From NCBI RefSeq assembly GCF_001297125.1, contig NZ_LHPC01000029.1:90834-154833 (forward strand): 64,000 nt of DNA, read 5' to 3'. Of this stretch, positions 42,112 to 51,199 are shown one piece after another. Origin of the DNA: Pseudomonas sp. RIT-PI-q (GTDB lineage: Bacteria; Pseudomonadota; Gammaproteobacteria; Pseudomonadales; Pseudomonadaceae). How positions within the stretch are numbered: position 1 is the first letter of the stretch; every line of letters begins with the position of its first letter. Under the pieces are notes generated by a model. It did no database searches, was not told the DNA's origin, and saw only the letters and a list, made by a program, of their open reading frames with translations. The translations under genes were made by a program, and so were the position numbers.

Positions 42112-42217
42112 GTAGGAGCGAGCGATGCGGCGACCCGACTTGCCCGCGAAGGCGGTGTATCAGTCGACTTCAATGTTGATTGATACACCGCCTTCGCGGG
42201 CAAGCCTCGCTCCTACA
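42112..42217 (+). repeat. REP pair with an insert in the left arm
   Basis: The left arm reads GTAGGAGCGAGCGATGCGGC then GACCCGACTTGCCCGCG: an extra GATGCGGCGACCCGA splits the stem. The right arm is normal. A related split arm occurs at 63163. Confidence 0.85.
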
Positions 42218-42232
42218 GGGTTTGTGTGGGGA

Positions 42233-43165
42233 TTAGACGGCGGCGGTGGAGGGTTCTAGCTGCCGTTGCGCCAACCAGATTTCCTCCTGCAACCACTGGC
42301 TGAACACCTGCAATTGCGGCATCTGCGTCTGTTCCGGCCGGGTCACCAGCCAATACGATTGATGTCCTTCCACATGCACGTTCAGCACTTGGGTCAGCTG
42401 CCCGCTGGCCAGTTCCGAGGCGACCATGTGCCAGTCGGCAATGGTGATCCCCAAGCCGTCGATGGCCGCGCGGATGGCCAGGTCCAGCAGGTCGAATTCA
42501 TAACCCCCCTGGGTGTCGACACCGGTGATGCGTGCGGCGTCCAGCCAGTGTTTCCAGGTCAGGTAGCGCTGGTCCTCCCGGGCCAATACATGCAGCAGCG
42601 TCAGGCGATTGAGGTCGATGCCCCGCTCGCTCCACTCCCGCGCATACAAGGACGGCGCGCACACGGCGATGTGCCGTTCCTGGATCAGCAGCGAGCTGTC
42701 CAGACCATCCCATTCGCCGTCGCCAAAACGGATCGCGCAGTCCAGCGTACTGGTTTCCGCCAGGCTGTCCTGTAGACGCGTGGTGATGCTCAGTTCCAGC
42801 TCCGGATGCTTCTCCCGCAGGCGCCCCAGACGCGGCATCAACCAGCGATTGGTGAAGGTCGGCGGCGCATTGATGTGCAGCCGATTGGAATGGGTTTTCT
42901 GCTGGATGCTGCGCACCGTCAGCTCGATCTTGTCGAAGGACTGATGCAGCGCGCGCAGCAGAATTCGCCCGGCGCTGGTCAGTTCGAGATGGTGATGACG
43001 CCGTTCCAGGAGGTTCTCGCCCAGCTGTTCTTCGAGCTGACGCACCTGCCGGCTGACCGCACTCTGAGTCACATTGAGCAGCTCGGCGGCCCGGGTAAAG
43101 CTGCCAGTGCTGCCGGCCACTTCGAAGGCCTTGAGCGCATTGAGCGCGGGCATTTTGCGTTTCAT
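42233..43165 (-). CDS. LysR-family transcriptional regulator (GcvA-like)
   Basis: 310-aa LysR regulator. It begins MKRKMPALNALKAFEVAG, with helix-turn-helix RAAELLNVTQSAVSRQVRQ and the GcvA-type sensor domain (INAPPTFTNRWLMPRL). ATG 43165 is chosen over in-frame sequence up to 43240. It is divergent from the peptide-type ABC operon with a 368-base gap that contains two exact 16-base copies of a candidate operator, so it probably controls that operon. Confidence 0.92.
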   Translation of the reverse strand: MKRKMPALNALKAFEVAGSTGSFTRAAELLNVTQSAVSRQVRQLEEQLGENLLERRHHHLELTSAGRILLRALHQSFDKIELTVRSIQQKTHSNRLHINAPPTFTNRWLMPRLGRLREKHPELELSITTRLQDSLAETSTLDCAIRFGDGEWDGLDSSLLIQERHIAVCAPSLYAREWSERGIDLNRLTLLHVLAREDQRYLTWKHWLDAARITGVDTQGGYEFDLLDLAIRAAIDGLGITIADWHMVASELASGQLTQVLNVHVEGHQSYWLVTRPEQTQMPQLQVFSQWLQEEIWLAQRQLEPSTAAV

Positions 43166-43228
43166 TAAGCTCACTCGTGGGAGGCTGGCGAGGTGTAAAG
43201 CATCCCATGCCTTGTGGGAAATTTCCTG

Positions 43229-43439
43229 AGTAACATGCATTTATGTGTTGTGTAGGACGATTCCGGCTTCACGCCGGGTTGCTTTATGTGGGAGCGGGCT
43301 TGCTCGCGAAGGCGCCGTGTCAGGCAACATTTTTGTCGAATGTCCCACCGCCATCGCGAGCAAGCTCGCTCCTACAGGGGGCTATCTGACCGTCTAGTTC
43401 AAGCACCCGCGATCCACTCGCTCAGTAACATGCATTTAT
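43229..43439. promoter_or_regulatory. Two exact 16-bp repeats, candidate LysR operators
   Basis: AGTAACATGCATTTAT occurs at 43229-43244 and 43424-43439, one copy near each divergent promoter, with a REP pair between them. The core ATGCAT is palindromic. This explains part of the 368-base gap (43166-43533); apart from the REP pair nothing else is seen in it. Confidence 0.55.
43288..43377 (+). repeat. REP pair
   Basis: Arms GTGGGAGCGGGCTTGCTCGCG and CGCGAGCAAGCTCGCTCCTAC, lying between the two operator-like repeats. Confidence 0.93.
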
Positions 43440-43533
43440 CGAACGTTTGCGCGTTGAATTTATCGTTTGTCGATCTTTGCGCCGATGACAAAACTGCGGC
43501 CATCTCAAATAAAAACAACATGAGAGCTGCCCC

Positions 43534-45177
43534 ATGCCCCATCTCGACGAGCTAACAACTCTGGACGGCGCCCTGCCGCACCCAGCAGTCAACGACCTGT
43601 GCATTCAAGTCAAAAGTGGCGAGATCAATCGTCGACAATTCCTGCGCACCGCCGCCCTGTTAGGCGTCACCGTGGCCAGCGCCAGCACCTTTCTCGGTTC
43701 CGCCCTGCTCGGCAATTCAGCCCGCGCAGACGATGCCGTCGCACCGCGCCAGGGCGGTAGCCTGCGTTTTGCCTGTGCCATCCAGGAAATCCAGGACCCG
43801 ATGCTGATCACCTGGATCGAAGCCTCGAACCTGTTGCGCAACTCCCTGGAATTCCTGACCTGGGTCGACGCCGACAACATCACACACCCGTACCTGGCCG
43901 AAAGCTGGAGCCCGTCCGAGGACCTCAAGACCTGGACGTTCAACCTGCGTCAGGACGTGAAGTGGAGCAACGGCGACACGTTCAACGTCGACGACGTGCA
44001 GCACAACATTCAACGCTGGATTGCCGCCGACTCCAAGTCGGTCAACCGCACCGCGTTCCAGGACATCAGCGCCTTCGAAAAAATCAATGACTTCCAGTTC
44101 CGCCTGGTGCTCAAACGGCCGATCCTGGCAATCCCGGAAATGCTCAACGCCTTCACCTGCGCCATCGTTCACCGCAGCTTCAAGGCCGGTGATGACTGGG
44201 CGAAAAACCCCCTCTGCACCGGTCCGTTCAAGCTCGTATCGTTTGCCGTCAACAAGCAGGCGACCTTCGCCAAGCGCGCCGATTACTGGCGCAAACCGGC
44301 CAACCTCGACGAGTTGCGCTACGTCGACATGGGCACCGACATTTCCTCGCATCTGGCGGCCTTGCAGGCCGGGCAAGTGGACGTGTTGTACCGGGTGACC
44401 GTGGCCGAGCTGGACCTGGCCAAGCGTCTGCCAGGCGCGCAATTACTGACCTGCAAATCGGCTCAGACCGTCGTCATGCGCATGGCCTGCGACCAGAAAC
44501 CGTTCGACGACCTGCGCATTCGTAAAGCGGTGGTGCTCTGCGCCGATAACGCACAGATGCTGAAGATCGCCTATCGCGGCATGGGCACACTCGGCGAAGA
44601 CCATCACGTCGCCCCGTCGCACCCGGAATACGTTGCGCTGCCCAAACGCGTCCGGGACGTGGCGGAGGCGAAGAAGCTCCTCGCCGAAGCAGGTTATCCG
44701 AACGGGATCGACATCGACCTGATCGTCGGTAACACCCAAGGCCGCTACGAACAGGACTGCGCGCAGATCCTGCAACAGAACTGCGCCGAAGCCGGCATCC
44801 GCATCAACCTCAAAGTGATCCCGGCCACCCAATACTGGCCGATCTGGAACAAGGCAGCGTTCAGCCTGACGTATTGGGCCCACCGCCCGCTGGGCGTGAT
44901 GTCCCTGGAACTGGCCTACCGCAGCGGTGCGGCCTGGAACGAAAGCCACTACAGCGACCCGGCGTTCGACGCCGCGCTGGACAAGGCCATGGGCATCGTC
45001 GACCCGAAACAGCGGGCCGTGGCCATGGAAGCAGTCGAGCGGATCCTGCAAGACGCCTGCGTCATGGTGCAGCCGTTCTGGGGAGACAACTTCACCGCCA
45101 CCAGCAAAAAGGTCCAGGGCTTCAAGGTCCACCCTTCGCACTTCTACCCGATGGATGAGGTCTGGCTGAGCGCCTGA
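43534..45177 (+). CDS. ABC transporter substrate-binding protein (peptide/opine family, SBP_bac_5) with Tat signal
   Basis: 547-aa periplasmic binding protein of the dipeptide/nickel family. The export signal is unusual: about 30 polar residues precede the twin-arginine motif NRRQFLRTAALLGVT and a hydrophobic stretch ending GNSARADD, so export is probably Tat-dependent. Mature part shows LRFACAIQEIQDPML and the lobe motif WTFNLRQDVKWSNGDTF, standard for the family. First gene of a five-gene operon (binding protein, two permeases, fused ATPase, porin). Ligand unknown: peptides, opines or sugars are all possible. Confidence 0.93.
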   Translation: MPHLDELTTLDGALPHPAVNDLCIQVKSGEINRRQFLRTAALLGVTVASASTFLGSALLGNSARADDAVAPRQGGSLRFACAIQEIQDPMLITWIEASNLLRNSLEFLTWVDADNITHPYLAESWSPSEDLKTWTFNLRQDVKWSNGDTFNVDDVQHNIQRWIAADSKSVNRTAFQDISAFEKINDFQFRLVLKRPILAIPEMLNAFTCAIVHRSFKAGDDWAKNPLCTGPFKLVSFAVNKQATFAKRADYWRKPANLDELRYVDMGTDISSHLAALQAGQVDVLYRVTVAELDLAKRLPGAQLLTCKSAQTVVMRMACDQKPFDDLRIRKAVVLCADNAQMLKIAYRGMGTLGEDHHVAPSHPEYVALPKRVRDVAEAKKLLAEAGYPNGIDIDLIVGNTQGRYEQDCAQILQQNCAEAGIRINLKVIPATQYWPIWNKAAFSLTYWAHRPLGVMSLELAYRSGAAWNESHYSDPAFDAALDKAMGIVDPKQRAVAMEAVERILQDACVMVQPFWGDNFTATSKKVQGFKVHPSHFYPMDEVWLSA

Positions 45178-45254
45178 CGCACAGCCCCACAACCGCTCGC
45201 CACACCTGCGGGTGCGGCGGGCCGGCCTCCCTTGAATAGCCGGAGCGTGCAAGC

Positions 45255-46208
45255 ATGGCTGAATTTCTGTTGCGCAAATTACTGGCGTTGATAGCGACCC
45301 TGTTGTCGGTGTCACTGATCGTGTTCGCAGCCCTCGAACTGAACATCGAGGACGTGGCGATCAACGTCCTCGGCCCCTACTCTGCCGCCGACCAGCGCGC
45401 CGCGTGGCTGGTGGAACATGGCTACAACCAACCCTTCCTGTGGCGCTACCTGGTGTGGCTCAAGGATTTTCTCTGTGGCGACTGGGGCACGTCGGTGCAC
45501 TTTCGTGAGCCGGTGATCGACCTGTTGCTACCCAACCTTGGGCAAACCCTGATCCTCGCTGGGCTGGCGCTGCTGGTGATGGTGCCGGTGGCACTGACGC
45601 TGGGCATTCTGGCGGGCATCCGTCAGGGTTCGGCGCTGGACCGGTTGGTGTCGTTTCTGTCGATCGTCACCACGTCGATTCCGGACTTCGCCAGTGCGGT
45701 GTTCGTCTCGGCAATTTTCGTCTTCTGGCTCAACTGGCTGCCGGGCGTGAGCAGCATGAGCGACGGCTTCAGCGCCGCTGAATTGGCGCTGCCACTGATG
45801 GTGCTGTGCCTGTTCGGCATTGGCTATCTGGCGCGGATTACCCGCGCCTCGATGATCGAAGTAATGCAGGCGCCGTACATCCGCACTGCCCGCCTCAAAG
45901 GCGCGTCGACGTCGCGCATCGTCCTGCGGCATGCCCTGCGCAATGTGCTGATCGCCCCTATTACCGTAATCATGCTGTACATCCCGTGGCTGCTGTCGAA
46001 CGTGATCGTGGTCGAAGTGTTCTTCGCCTACAAAGGCTTCGGCTCGCTGCTGTACACCGCCTCGCTGAACCATGACGTCTACCTGATTGAAGCCTGCGCC
46101 ATGATCAGTGGCGTGGTGGTCGGCGCGACCAAAATCTTCTCGGACCTGGCCTACACCTGGCTCAACCCGCGCATCACCTTGCGCAGTCTTGGCGGAGGTG
46201 GCCAATGA
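45255..46208 (+). CDS. ABC transporter permease (DppB family)
   Basis: 317-aa inner-membrane permease with six hydrophobic segments. Typical DppB features: start MAEFLLRKLLALIATLLSVS, the periplasmic domain with LNIEDVAINVLGP, and the EAA loop ITRASMIEVMQAPYIRTARLKG. Its stop overlaps the next permease start by 4 bases (ATGA). Confidence 0.94.
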   Translation: MAEFLLRKLLALIATLLSVSLIVFAALELNIEDVAINVLGPYSAADQRAAWLVEHGYNQPFLWRYLVWLKDFLCGDWGTSVHFREPVIDLLLPNLGQTLILAGLALLVMVPVALTLGILAGIRQGSALDRLVSFLSIVTTSIPDFASAVFVSAIFVFWLNWLPGVSSMSDGFSAAELALPLMVLCLFGIGYLARITRASMIEVMQAPYIRTARLKGASTSRIVLRHALRNVLIAPITVIMLYIPWLLSNVIVVEVFFAYKGFGSLLYTASLNHDVYLIEACAMISGVVVGATKIFSDLAYTWLNPRITLRSLGGGGQ

Positions 46209-47041
46209 GCTTCCTGCACTCGTTCAAACATCCCTTGGCATTGCTCGGCCTGCTGCTGGTCGGTGGCTGGGTGCTGCTGGCGCTGTTCGCGCCCTGGCTG
46301 GCGCCCCACGATCCACTGGAAAGCTTCACCCCGCTGCTGACACCGATGACCGACGACGGCAATGGCCTGAGCTTTTTGCTGGGCACCGACATGATCGGCC
46401 GGGACATTCTTTCGCGGCTGATCTGGGGCACGCGCACCGTGCTGTTATGGTCGGTGCTCGCGACATTGACCGCGTTCGCCGTGGGCATCGCCATGGGCCT
46501 GTGCGCCGGTTACTTCAGTGGCCGGGTCGACGCCCTGCTGTCCTATGTTGCCGACACCGTGCTGTCGTTCCCGGTGTTGGTGTTGTACATCGTGATCATC
46601 ATCGCCCTCGGGGCTTCGGCGCTGAACATCCTGATTGCGGTGACCTTCACCAGCGCTCCGGCGATCTTCCGCATCATGCGCGCACTGACCATCGACATCC
46701 GCTCCCGGGATTACGTGCTCAGCGCCATTACCCAGGGCGAAGGGTCGCTGCGGATCATGTTGGTGGAAATCCTGCCCAACTGCGGCGGGCCGCTGATCGT
46801 CGATTTCTGCCTGCGCATCGGCTACACCGCGATCATGATCGGCGCCCTCGGTTTTCTCGGCCTCGGCCTGCCACCGCCGACCCCGGACTGGGGCGGCATG
46901 ATCAACGAAGGCCGCAGCATGGCCGTCGCTTTCCCGCACCTGGTGATCTTCCCGTGCATTGCCATCTCCACCCTGATGCTGGGCCTGAGCCTGTTGGCGG
47001 ACGGTCTGGACGAACACGCCCAGAAAGGCACAAGGAGTTGA
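46205..47041 (+). CDS. ABC transporter permease (DppC family)
   Basis: 278-aa partner permease. It has the DppC-type opening TM followed by LAPHDPLESF, the conserved LLGTDMIGRDILSRLIWGTR and an EAA-like loop RSRDYVLSAITQGEGS. It forms the channel with the DppB-type protein; start codon overlaps the previous stop. Confidence 0.94.
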   Translation: MSFLHSFKHPLALLGLLLVGGWVLLALFAPWLAPHDPLESFTPLLTPMTDDGNGLSFLLGTDMIGRDILSRLIWGTRTVLLWSVLATLTAFAVGIAMGLCAGYFSGRVDALLSYVADTVLSFPVLVLYIVIIIALGASALNILIAVTFTSAPAIFRIMRALTIDIRSRDYVLSAITQGEGSLRIMLVEILPNCGGPLIVDFCLRIGYTAIMIGALGFLGLGLPPPTPDWGGMINEGRSMAVAFPHLVIFPCIAISTLMLGLSLLADGLDEHAQKGTRS

Positions 47042-47043
47042 GC

Positions 47044-48693
47044 ATGAACCCACAACAGAACCTGCAACAAGTGCTGCGCGTGGAGAACCTCTCCATCGAA
47101 CTGCCCGCCGGCGCCGACCGCAGCCATGCCGTGCAAGGCATCAGCCTCGATGTGCGCAAAGGCGAAATCCTCTGCGTAATCGGCGAGTCCGGTTCCGGCA
47201 AGTCGGTACTGTCGGCGGCCATCATGGGCGACTACGCCAAAGGCCTGCGGCACAGTGAAGGCGTGATCGACTTTCTCGGCGACGACATCTGCCGAATGCC
47301 AGAAAACGCCCTGCGCCAGCTCCGCGGCAACCGCATCGCGATGATTTTCCAGGAGCCCATGGCCGCGCTCAATCCGGCCATCCGCATCGGCCAGCAAGTC
47401 GAGGAAATCTTCGACATTCATGCACCGCAGATGCCCGCCGCCGAACGCCGTGAACGCATGCTCGCGCTGCTCGATTCGACCCATTTGCCCGACCCGCCAC
47501 GGATCGCCAACAGCTTTCCCCACCAACTGTCGGGTGGCCAATGCCAGCGCGTGGTGATCGCCATGGCCCTGGCGATGAACCCGGACCTGTTGATCGCCGA
47601 CGAACCGACCACCGCCCTCGACGTCACCACTCAAGCGCAAGTATTGAAGCTGGTGCGCGAGCTGCGCGGGCGTGGCCAGCACGGGATTCTGTTCATTACC
47701 CACGACTTTGGCGTGGTCGCGGAAATCGCTGACCGCATCGCGGTGATGGAAGGTGGCAGGCTGGTGGAAATCGGTGAGCGCGACCAGGTGCTGCATGCGC
47801 CTGAACACCCCTACACCCGCAAATTGATCGCGGCGGTGCCGGCTCTGCACCCGGAACTGCACGTGCCCAGCGCCGACGGCGAACTGGCGCTGCGCATCGA
47901 ACATTTGACCAAGACCTACAACGTCGGCGGCCGCTCGGTGGCGGCGCTCAAGGATGTGTCGCTGCAACTGCCACGGGGCAAAACCCTGGCCATTGTCGGT
48001 GAGTCCGGCTCCGGCAAAAGCACCTTGGTCAAAGCCGCGATTCGGCTGGTGGACAGTGACAGCGGTCATGTCTGGGTCGGTGACACGGATTTTCTGGCCT
48101 TGCGCGGTTCGGCGCTGGCGGCCAATCGGCGGCGGATCCAGATGATTTTCCAGGACCCTTACGGCTCGCTCAATCCGCGCCATCGGGTCGGCGACATCAT
48201 CGCCCGCGCCGCGCAGCTACGTGGGTTGTCGGCCAAGGATGCGTGGACCGAGGCCGGCGACTTGCTGGAGCAGGTCGGGCTCAAACGCGACGCCCTCAAG
48301 CGCAAACCGCGGCAGTTTTCCGGTGGCCAGCGCCAGCGCATCGGCATTGCCCGGGCGCTGGCGATGCGCCCCGAAGTGCTGATCGCCGATGAAAGCGTCT
48401 CGGCGCTGGATGTTTCGGTGCAGAAGCAGGTGCTGGAGTTGCTGGCCGAACTGCAACAGCGACTGAACCTGAGCATTTTGTTCATCACCCACGACTTGCG
48501 GGTGGCGGCACAGATCAGTGACTACATCGCGGTCATGCGCCAAGGCGAAGTCGTCGAGTACGGCACTGCTGAACAGGTGCTGTTGCGTCCGCAAAACAGC
48601 TATACCCAAACGCTGCTGGCGGCGGCCCCCGGAGCTTCGGCGATACCGGTCACGCCTGCCGTCGCGCCTGCATTGAGGCTGATCCGACCATAA
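47044..48693 (+). CDS. Fused dual ATP-binding protein of the peptide ABC transporter (DppD-DppF / GsiA-like)
   Basis: 549-aa protein with two complete ABC domains in one chain, replacing the usual separate DppD and DppF. Domain 1: Walker A GESGSGKSVLSAA, signature LSGGQCQRVVIAMAL, Walker B LLIADEPTTALD. Domain 2: Walker A GESGSGKSTLVKA, signature FSGGQRQRIGIARAL, Walker B VLIADESVSALD. Both H-loops are ITHDF or ITHDL. The start lies 2 bases after the permease stop. A longer frame to 46108 overlaps the permease and is not used. Confidence 0.95.
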   Translation: MNPQQNLQQVLRVENLSIELPAGADRSHAVQGISLDVRKGEILCVIGESGSGKSVLSAAIMGDYAKGLRHSEGVIDFLGDDICRMPENALRQLRGNRIAMIFQEPMAALNPAIRIGQQVEEIFDIHAPQMPAAERRERMLALLDSTHLPDPPRIANSFPHQLSGGQCQRVVIAMALAMNPDLLIADEPTTALDVTTQAQVLKLVRELRGRGQHGILFITHDFGVVAEIADRIAVMEGGRLVEIGERDQVLHAPEHPYTRKLIAAVPALHPELHVPSADGELALRIEHLTKTYNVGGRSVAALKDVSLQLPRGKTLAIVGESGSGKSTLVKAAIRLVDSDSGHVWVGDTDFLALRGSALAANRRRIQMIFQDPYGSLNPRHRVGDIIARAAQLRGLSAKDAWTEAGDLLEQVGLKRDALKRKPRQFSGGQRQRIGIARALAMRPEVLIADESVSALDVSVQKQVLELLAELQQRLNLSILFITHDLRVAAQISDYIAVMRQGEVVEYGTAEQVLLRPQNSYTQTLLAAAPGASAIPVTPAVAPALRLIRP

Positions 48694-48788
48694 GCCCTCT
48701 GATCTGAAAACCCTTTTCCCTACGCTGCAGCGTTCGCTGCGGCCGGGGTTGCTGTTGCCAATAATAATCAGAAATCCGGAGTAAGACT

Positions 48789-49970
48789 GTGCGCACCACC
48801 ACCCCTCGCGCTATCCGTTCCATCGCATTGATCCCCGTGCTCGGCGCCTTCGCGGCACCGGCCATGGCCGTTCAAGTCACCGACAACCTCGACCTCGGCG
48901 GCGCCGTCCGTGCGCGTTGGGATTACGACCCGGACCGCGACATCCAGAAGTTCGGCCTGGACACGGTGTTCCTCAGCGCCAAGTACAACTCCGACACCTG
49001 GATCGGCGAGGCGCAATACCGTTTCTACGGACGCTCTTATCCGTACCAGTACACCAAGAATTACGGCGATATCCAGTTCGCCAAGTTCGCCTGGGCCGGC
49101 TACAAGTTCAACCCCGACCAGCAGGTGCAAGTGGGCCTGAACACGGTGCCGTTCGGTTTGCAGCCGCACTTCGGCAGCACCTTCTACGAAACCCTGGGCA
49201 ACGTCATTGGCCTGGAAGACGTGCAACAGATTGGCGCCAAGTACATCCAGCAAAGCGGCGACTGGAACCTCCAGGCCGGCTACTACTTGCGACCGGCGTG
49301 GCAAGGCAAAGGCACCAGCAAAGGCGTGACCTATTCCAGCGTGGTGTCGGGGGCCGACAGTTACGTGGCGGACGGCAGCGATAACCAGGAACGCAACACC
49401 GTGGTGCTGCGCGTGGCCAAGGCACTGGACCTGGGGCCGTGGAAATCCGAAGTCGGGATCTCCGGCCTGACCTCGACCCTGGAGAACAAAGACACCGACA
49501 ACGACGGTCGTCGCAACGCCGTGGCCGTGCACTATCTGGGCAAGAACGGTCCGTGGGGCGTGCAACTGCAAGCGGCGCGGCAACAGATGTCGCCGCGCAA
49601 CGCCGGCACCGACGAGCTGGTGACCCTCGGCGGTTACGACGGTACGTATAACGTTGCCAGCCGCGGCAACCTGTACGTGGCGGGCTTGAGCTACGACGTC
49701 GCCGGCAAGTACCTGTTCGATCAGATCAGCGGCGTGAAGCTGTACGTCAACTACAGCGCCTTCGACAAATCCGCCAGTGAGTTCAAGACCTCCGAACGGA
49801 TGATTCTGGGCACCTCGTTCTCGTTGAACAAACTGTGGATCGCCACGGAATGGCTGTATGGCAAGAATGATCCGTACATCGGCGGTAGCAGCTACACCCA
49901 GAGCTTGGGGGCTGGCGGGACGGATCATTGGGAGAATCAGTTGTACATGAACATCGGGTATTACTTCTGA
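48789..49970 (+). CDS. Outer-membrane porin
   Basis: 393-aa beta-barrel protein with signal peptide (cleavage after AMA near residue 27), alternating amphipathic strands and a C-terminal phenylalanine (NIGYYF), the outer-membrane insertion signal. Strand-like repeats such as WIGEAQYRFYGRSYPY and QLQAARQQMSP are visible. It looks like the carbohydrate/organic-acid porin type of Pseudomonas. The start is GTG 48789 with CCGGAG upstream. Placed 95 bases after the ATPase it is likely the dedicated outer-membrane entry route for the ABC ligand. Confidence 0.85.
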   Translation: MRTTTPRAIRSIALIPVLGAFAAPAMAVQVTDNLDLGGAVRARWDYDPDRDIQKFGLDTVFLSAKYNSDTWIGEAQYRFYGRSYPYQYTKNYGDIQFAKFAWAGYKFNPDQQVQVGLNTVPFGLQPHFGSTFYETLGNVIGLEDVQQIGAKYIQQSGDWNLQAGYYLRPAWQGKGTSKGVTYSSVVSGADSYVADGSDNQERNTVVLRVAKALDLGPWKSEVGISGLTSTLENKDTDNDGRRNAVAVHYLGKNGPWGVQLQAARQQMSPRNAGTDELVTLGGYDGTYNVASRGNLYVAGLSYDVAGKYLFDQISGVKLYVNYSAFDKSASEFKTSERMILGTSFSLNKLWIATEWLYGKNDPYIGGSSYTQSLGAGGTDHWENQLYMNIGYYF

Positions 49971-49997
49971 TCCGGGATTTTTGGCGTCCTTGAGGAC

Positions 49998-50084
49998 GCC
50001 TTCGCGGGCAAGCCTCGCTCCTACAGGTTATGGGTTTCGCGCACCACCATAAATCTGTAGGAGCGAGGCTTGCCCGCGAAGGCT
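49998..50084. repeat. REP arms in reversed order
   Basis: CGCGGGCAAGCCTCGCTCCTAC (about 50004-50025) comes first, then GTAGGAGCGAGGCTTGCCCGC (50057 on): the arms face outwards instead of inwards as in most pairs here. Confidence 0.9.
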
Positions 50085-50203
50085 ATAGCCCAAACAACAC
50101 TTGCATCCGCCCCTGCCACAGGAGTCAGATACGCCCTACAGAACATTCGCCAAAAACAATAAACCTGCCCCACTTCGGCGTCAGGTGCGGAGCCTCCACT
50201 TCC

Positions 50204-51079
50204 ATGCGTCAACTGCCCTCGCTCAACATGCTGCGCGTTTTCGAAGAGGTCGCGCGGCATCGCAGTTTCAGCCAGGCGGCGTTGGGCCTGAACGTCACCC
50301 AAGGTGCGGTGAGCCGCCAGATCAAGCAGCTCGAAGACTACCTCGGTGTGGCGCTGTTCGTGCGCACGCCCCAGGGCTTGACGCTGACCGAGACCGGCAC
50401 CGCCCTCTCCCCGCAACTGGCGGAAGCCTTCGACCATATGGAACGCGCCCTGCAAGCGGTGCGCGTGCCTAACCTGCGCCAGCGCCTGCGGATTCTCGCA
50501 CCGCCGACCTGGGCGACTCGCTGGTTGTCGGCGCACCTGCGGGTGTTCTGCCAACGCTACCCGGACATCAGCCTGAGCGTGACCAACCAGAGCAGCCACG
50601 AAAACCTCGCGGAAATCGATTGCCACATCCGCTTCGGCCTCGAAGCCGCCAGCCATTGCAGCAGTCGATTGCTGGTAATGGAACGGCACATCGCGGTGGC
50701 CAGCCCGGAGTTGTTCGCCGACGGGCAACCACCGGATCTGCGGCGGTTTCCGTTGCTGCACATCCTGCACGACGGCAAGCGCTTGAAGGTCTGGGAAAAC
50801 TGGTTGGCGGCCATGGGCCGGGAAGATATCGATGCCGGGCAAGGGCTGGAATTCAGCACGCTGGATCAGGTGATCCATACCGCGCTGGCAGGGGGTGGAT
50901 TGGCGGTGATCGACCGGCAGATGATTGAGAAGGAGTTGGCCAATGGCAGCCTGCTGCCGATCACCCCGGTAGAGGTGGTCGGGCCTTATGGCTATTGGCT
51001 GGATGTGGCGAACGACAAGCAGGGGTTGTCGAAGGTGCGGTTGTTTACCGAATGGTTGGGCCTGGTCAGCAATCCCTGA
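50204..51079 (+). CDS. LysR-family transcriptional regulator (GcvA-like)
   Basis: 291-aa LysR regulator beginning MRQLPSLNMLRVFEEVARH, with helix-turn-helix FSQAALGLNVTQGAVSRQIK and sensor domain RLRILAPPTWATRWLSAHL. ATG 50204 gives the standard N-terminus; the 58 extra residues of the open frame from 50030 include translated REP sequence and are not coding. It is convergent with the MFS gene at 51200 and may regulate the porin/ABC operon behind it or the aldehyde operon ahead; undecided. Confidence 0.91.
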   Translation: MRQLPSLNMLRVFEEVARHRSFSQAALGLNVTQGAVSRQIKQLEDYLGVALFVRTPQGLTLTETGTALSPQLAEAFDHMERALQAVRVPNLRQRLRILAPPTWATRWLSAHLRVFCQRYPDISLSVTNQSSHENLAEIDCHIRFGLEAASHCSSRLLVMERHIAVASPELFADGQPPDLRRFPLLHILHDGKRLKVWENWLAAMGREDIDAGQGLEFSTLDQVIHTALAGGGLAVIDRQMIEKELANGSLLPITPVEVVGPYGYWLDVANDKQGLSKVRLFTEWLGLVSNP

Positions 51080-51094
51080 AACGCTGAAGTCCCT

Positions 51095-51183
51095 GTGGGA
51101 GCGGGCTTGCCCGCGATAGCAATTTTTCAGGCACATTGATAGCGATTGTGCCGACGCCATCGCGGGCAAGCCCGCTCCCACAG
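51095..51183 (+). repeat. REP pair
   Basis: Arms GTGGGAGCGGGCTTGCCCGCG and complement between two convergent genes, where such pairs may help end transcription from both sides. Confidence 0.95.
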
Positions 51184-51199
51184 GTTTTTCGACAGCGCT

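Noticed and set aside
46822..48183. 453-codon minus-strand frame
   Set aside because: Antisense of the fused ABC ATPase, which has intact Walker and signature motifs.
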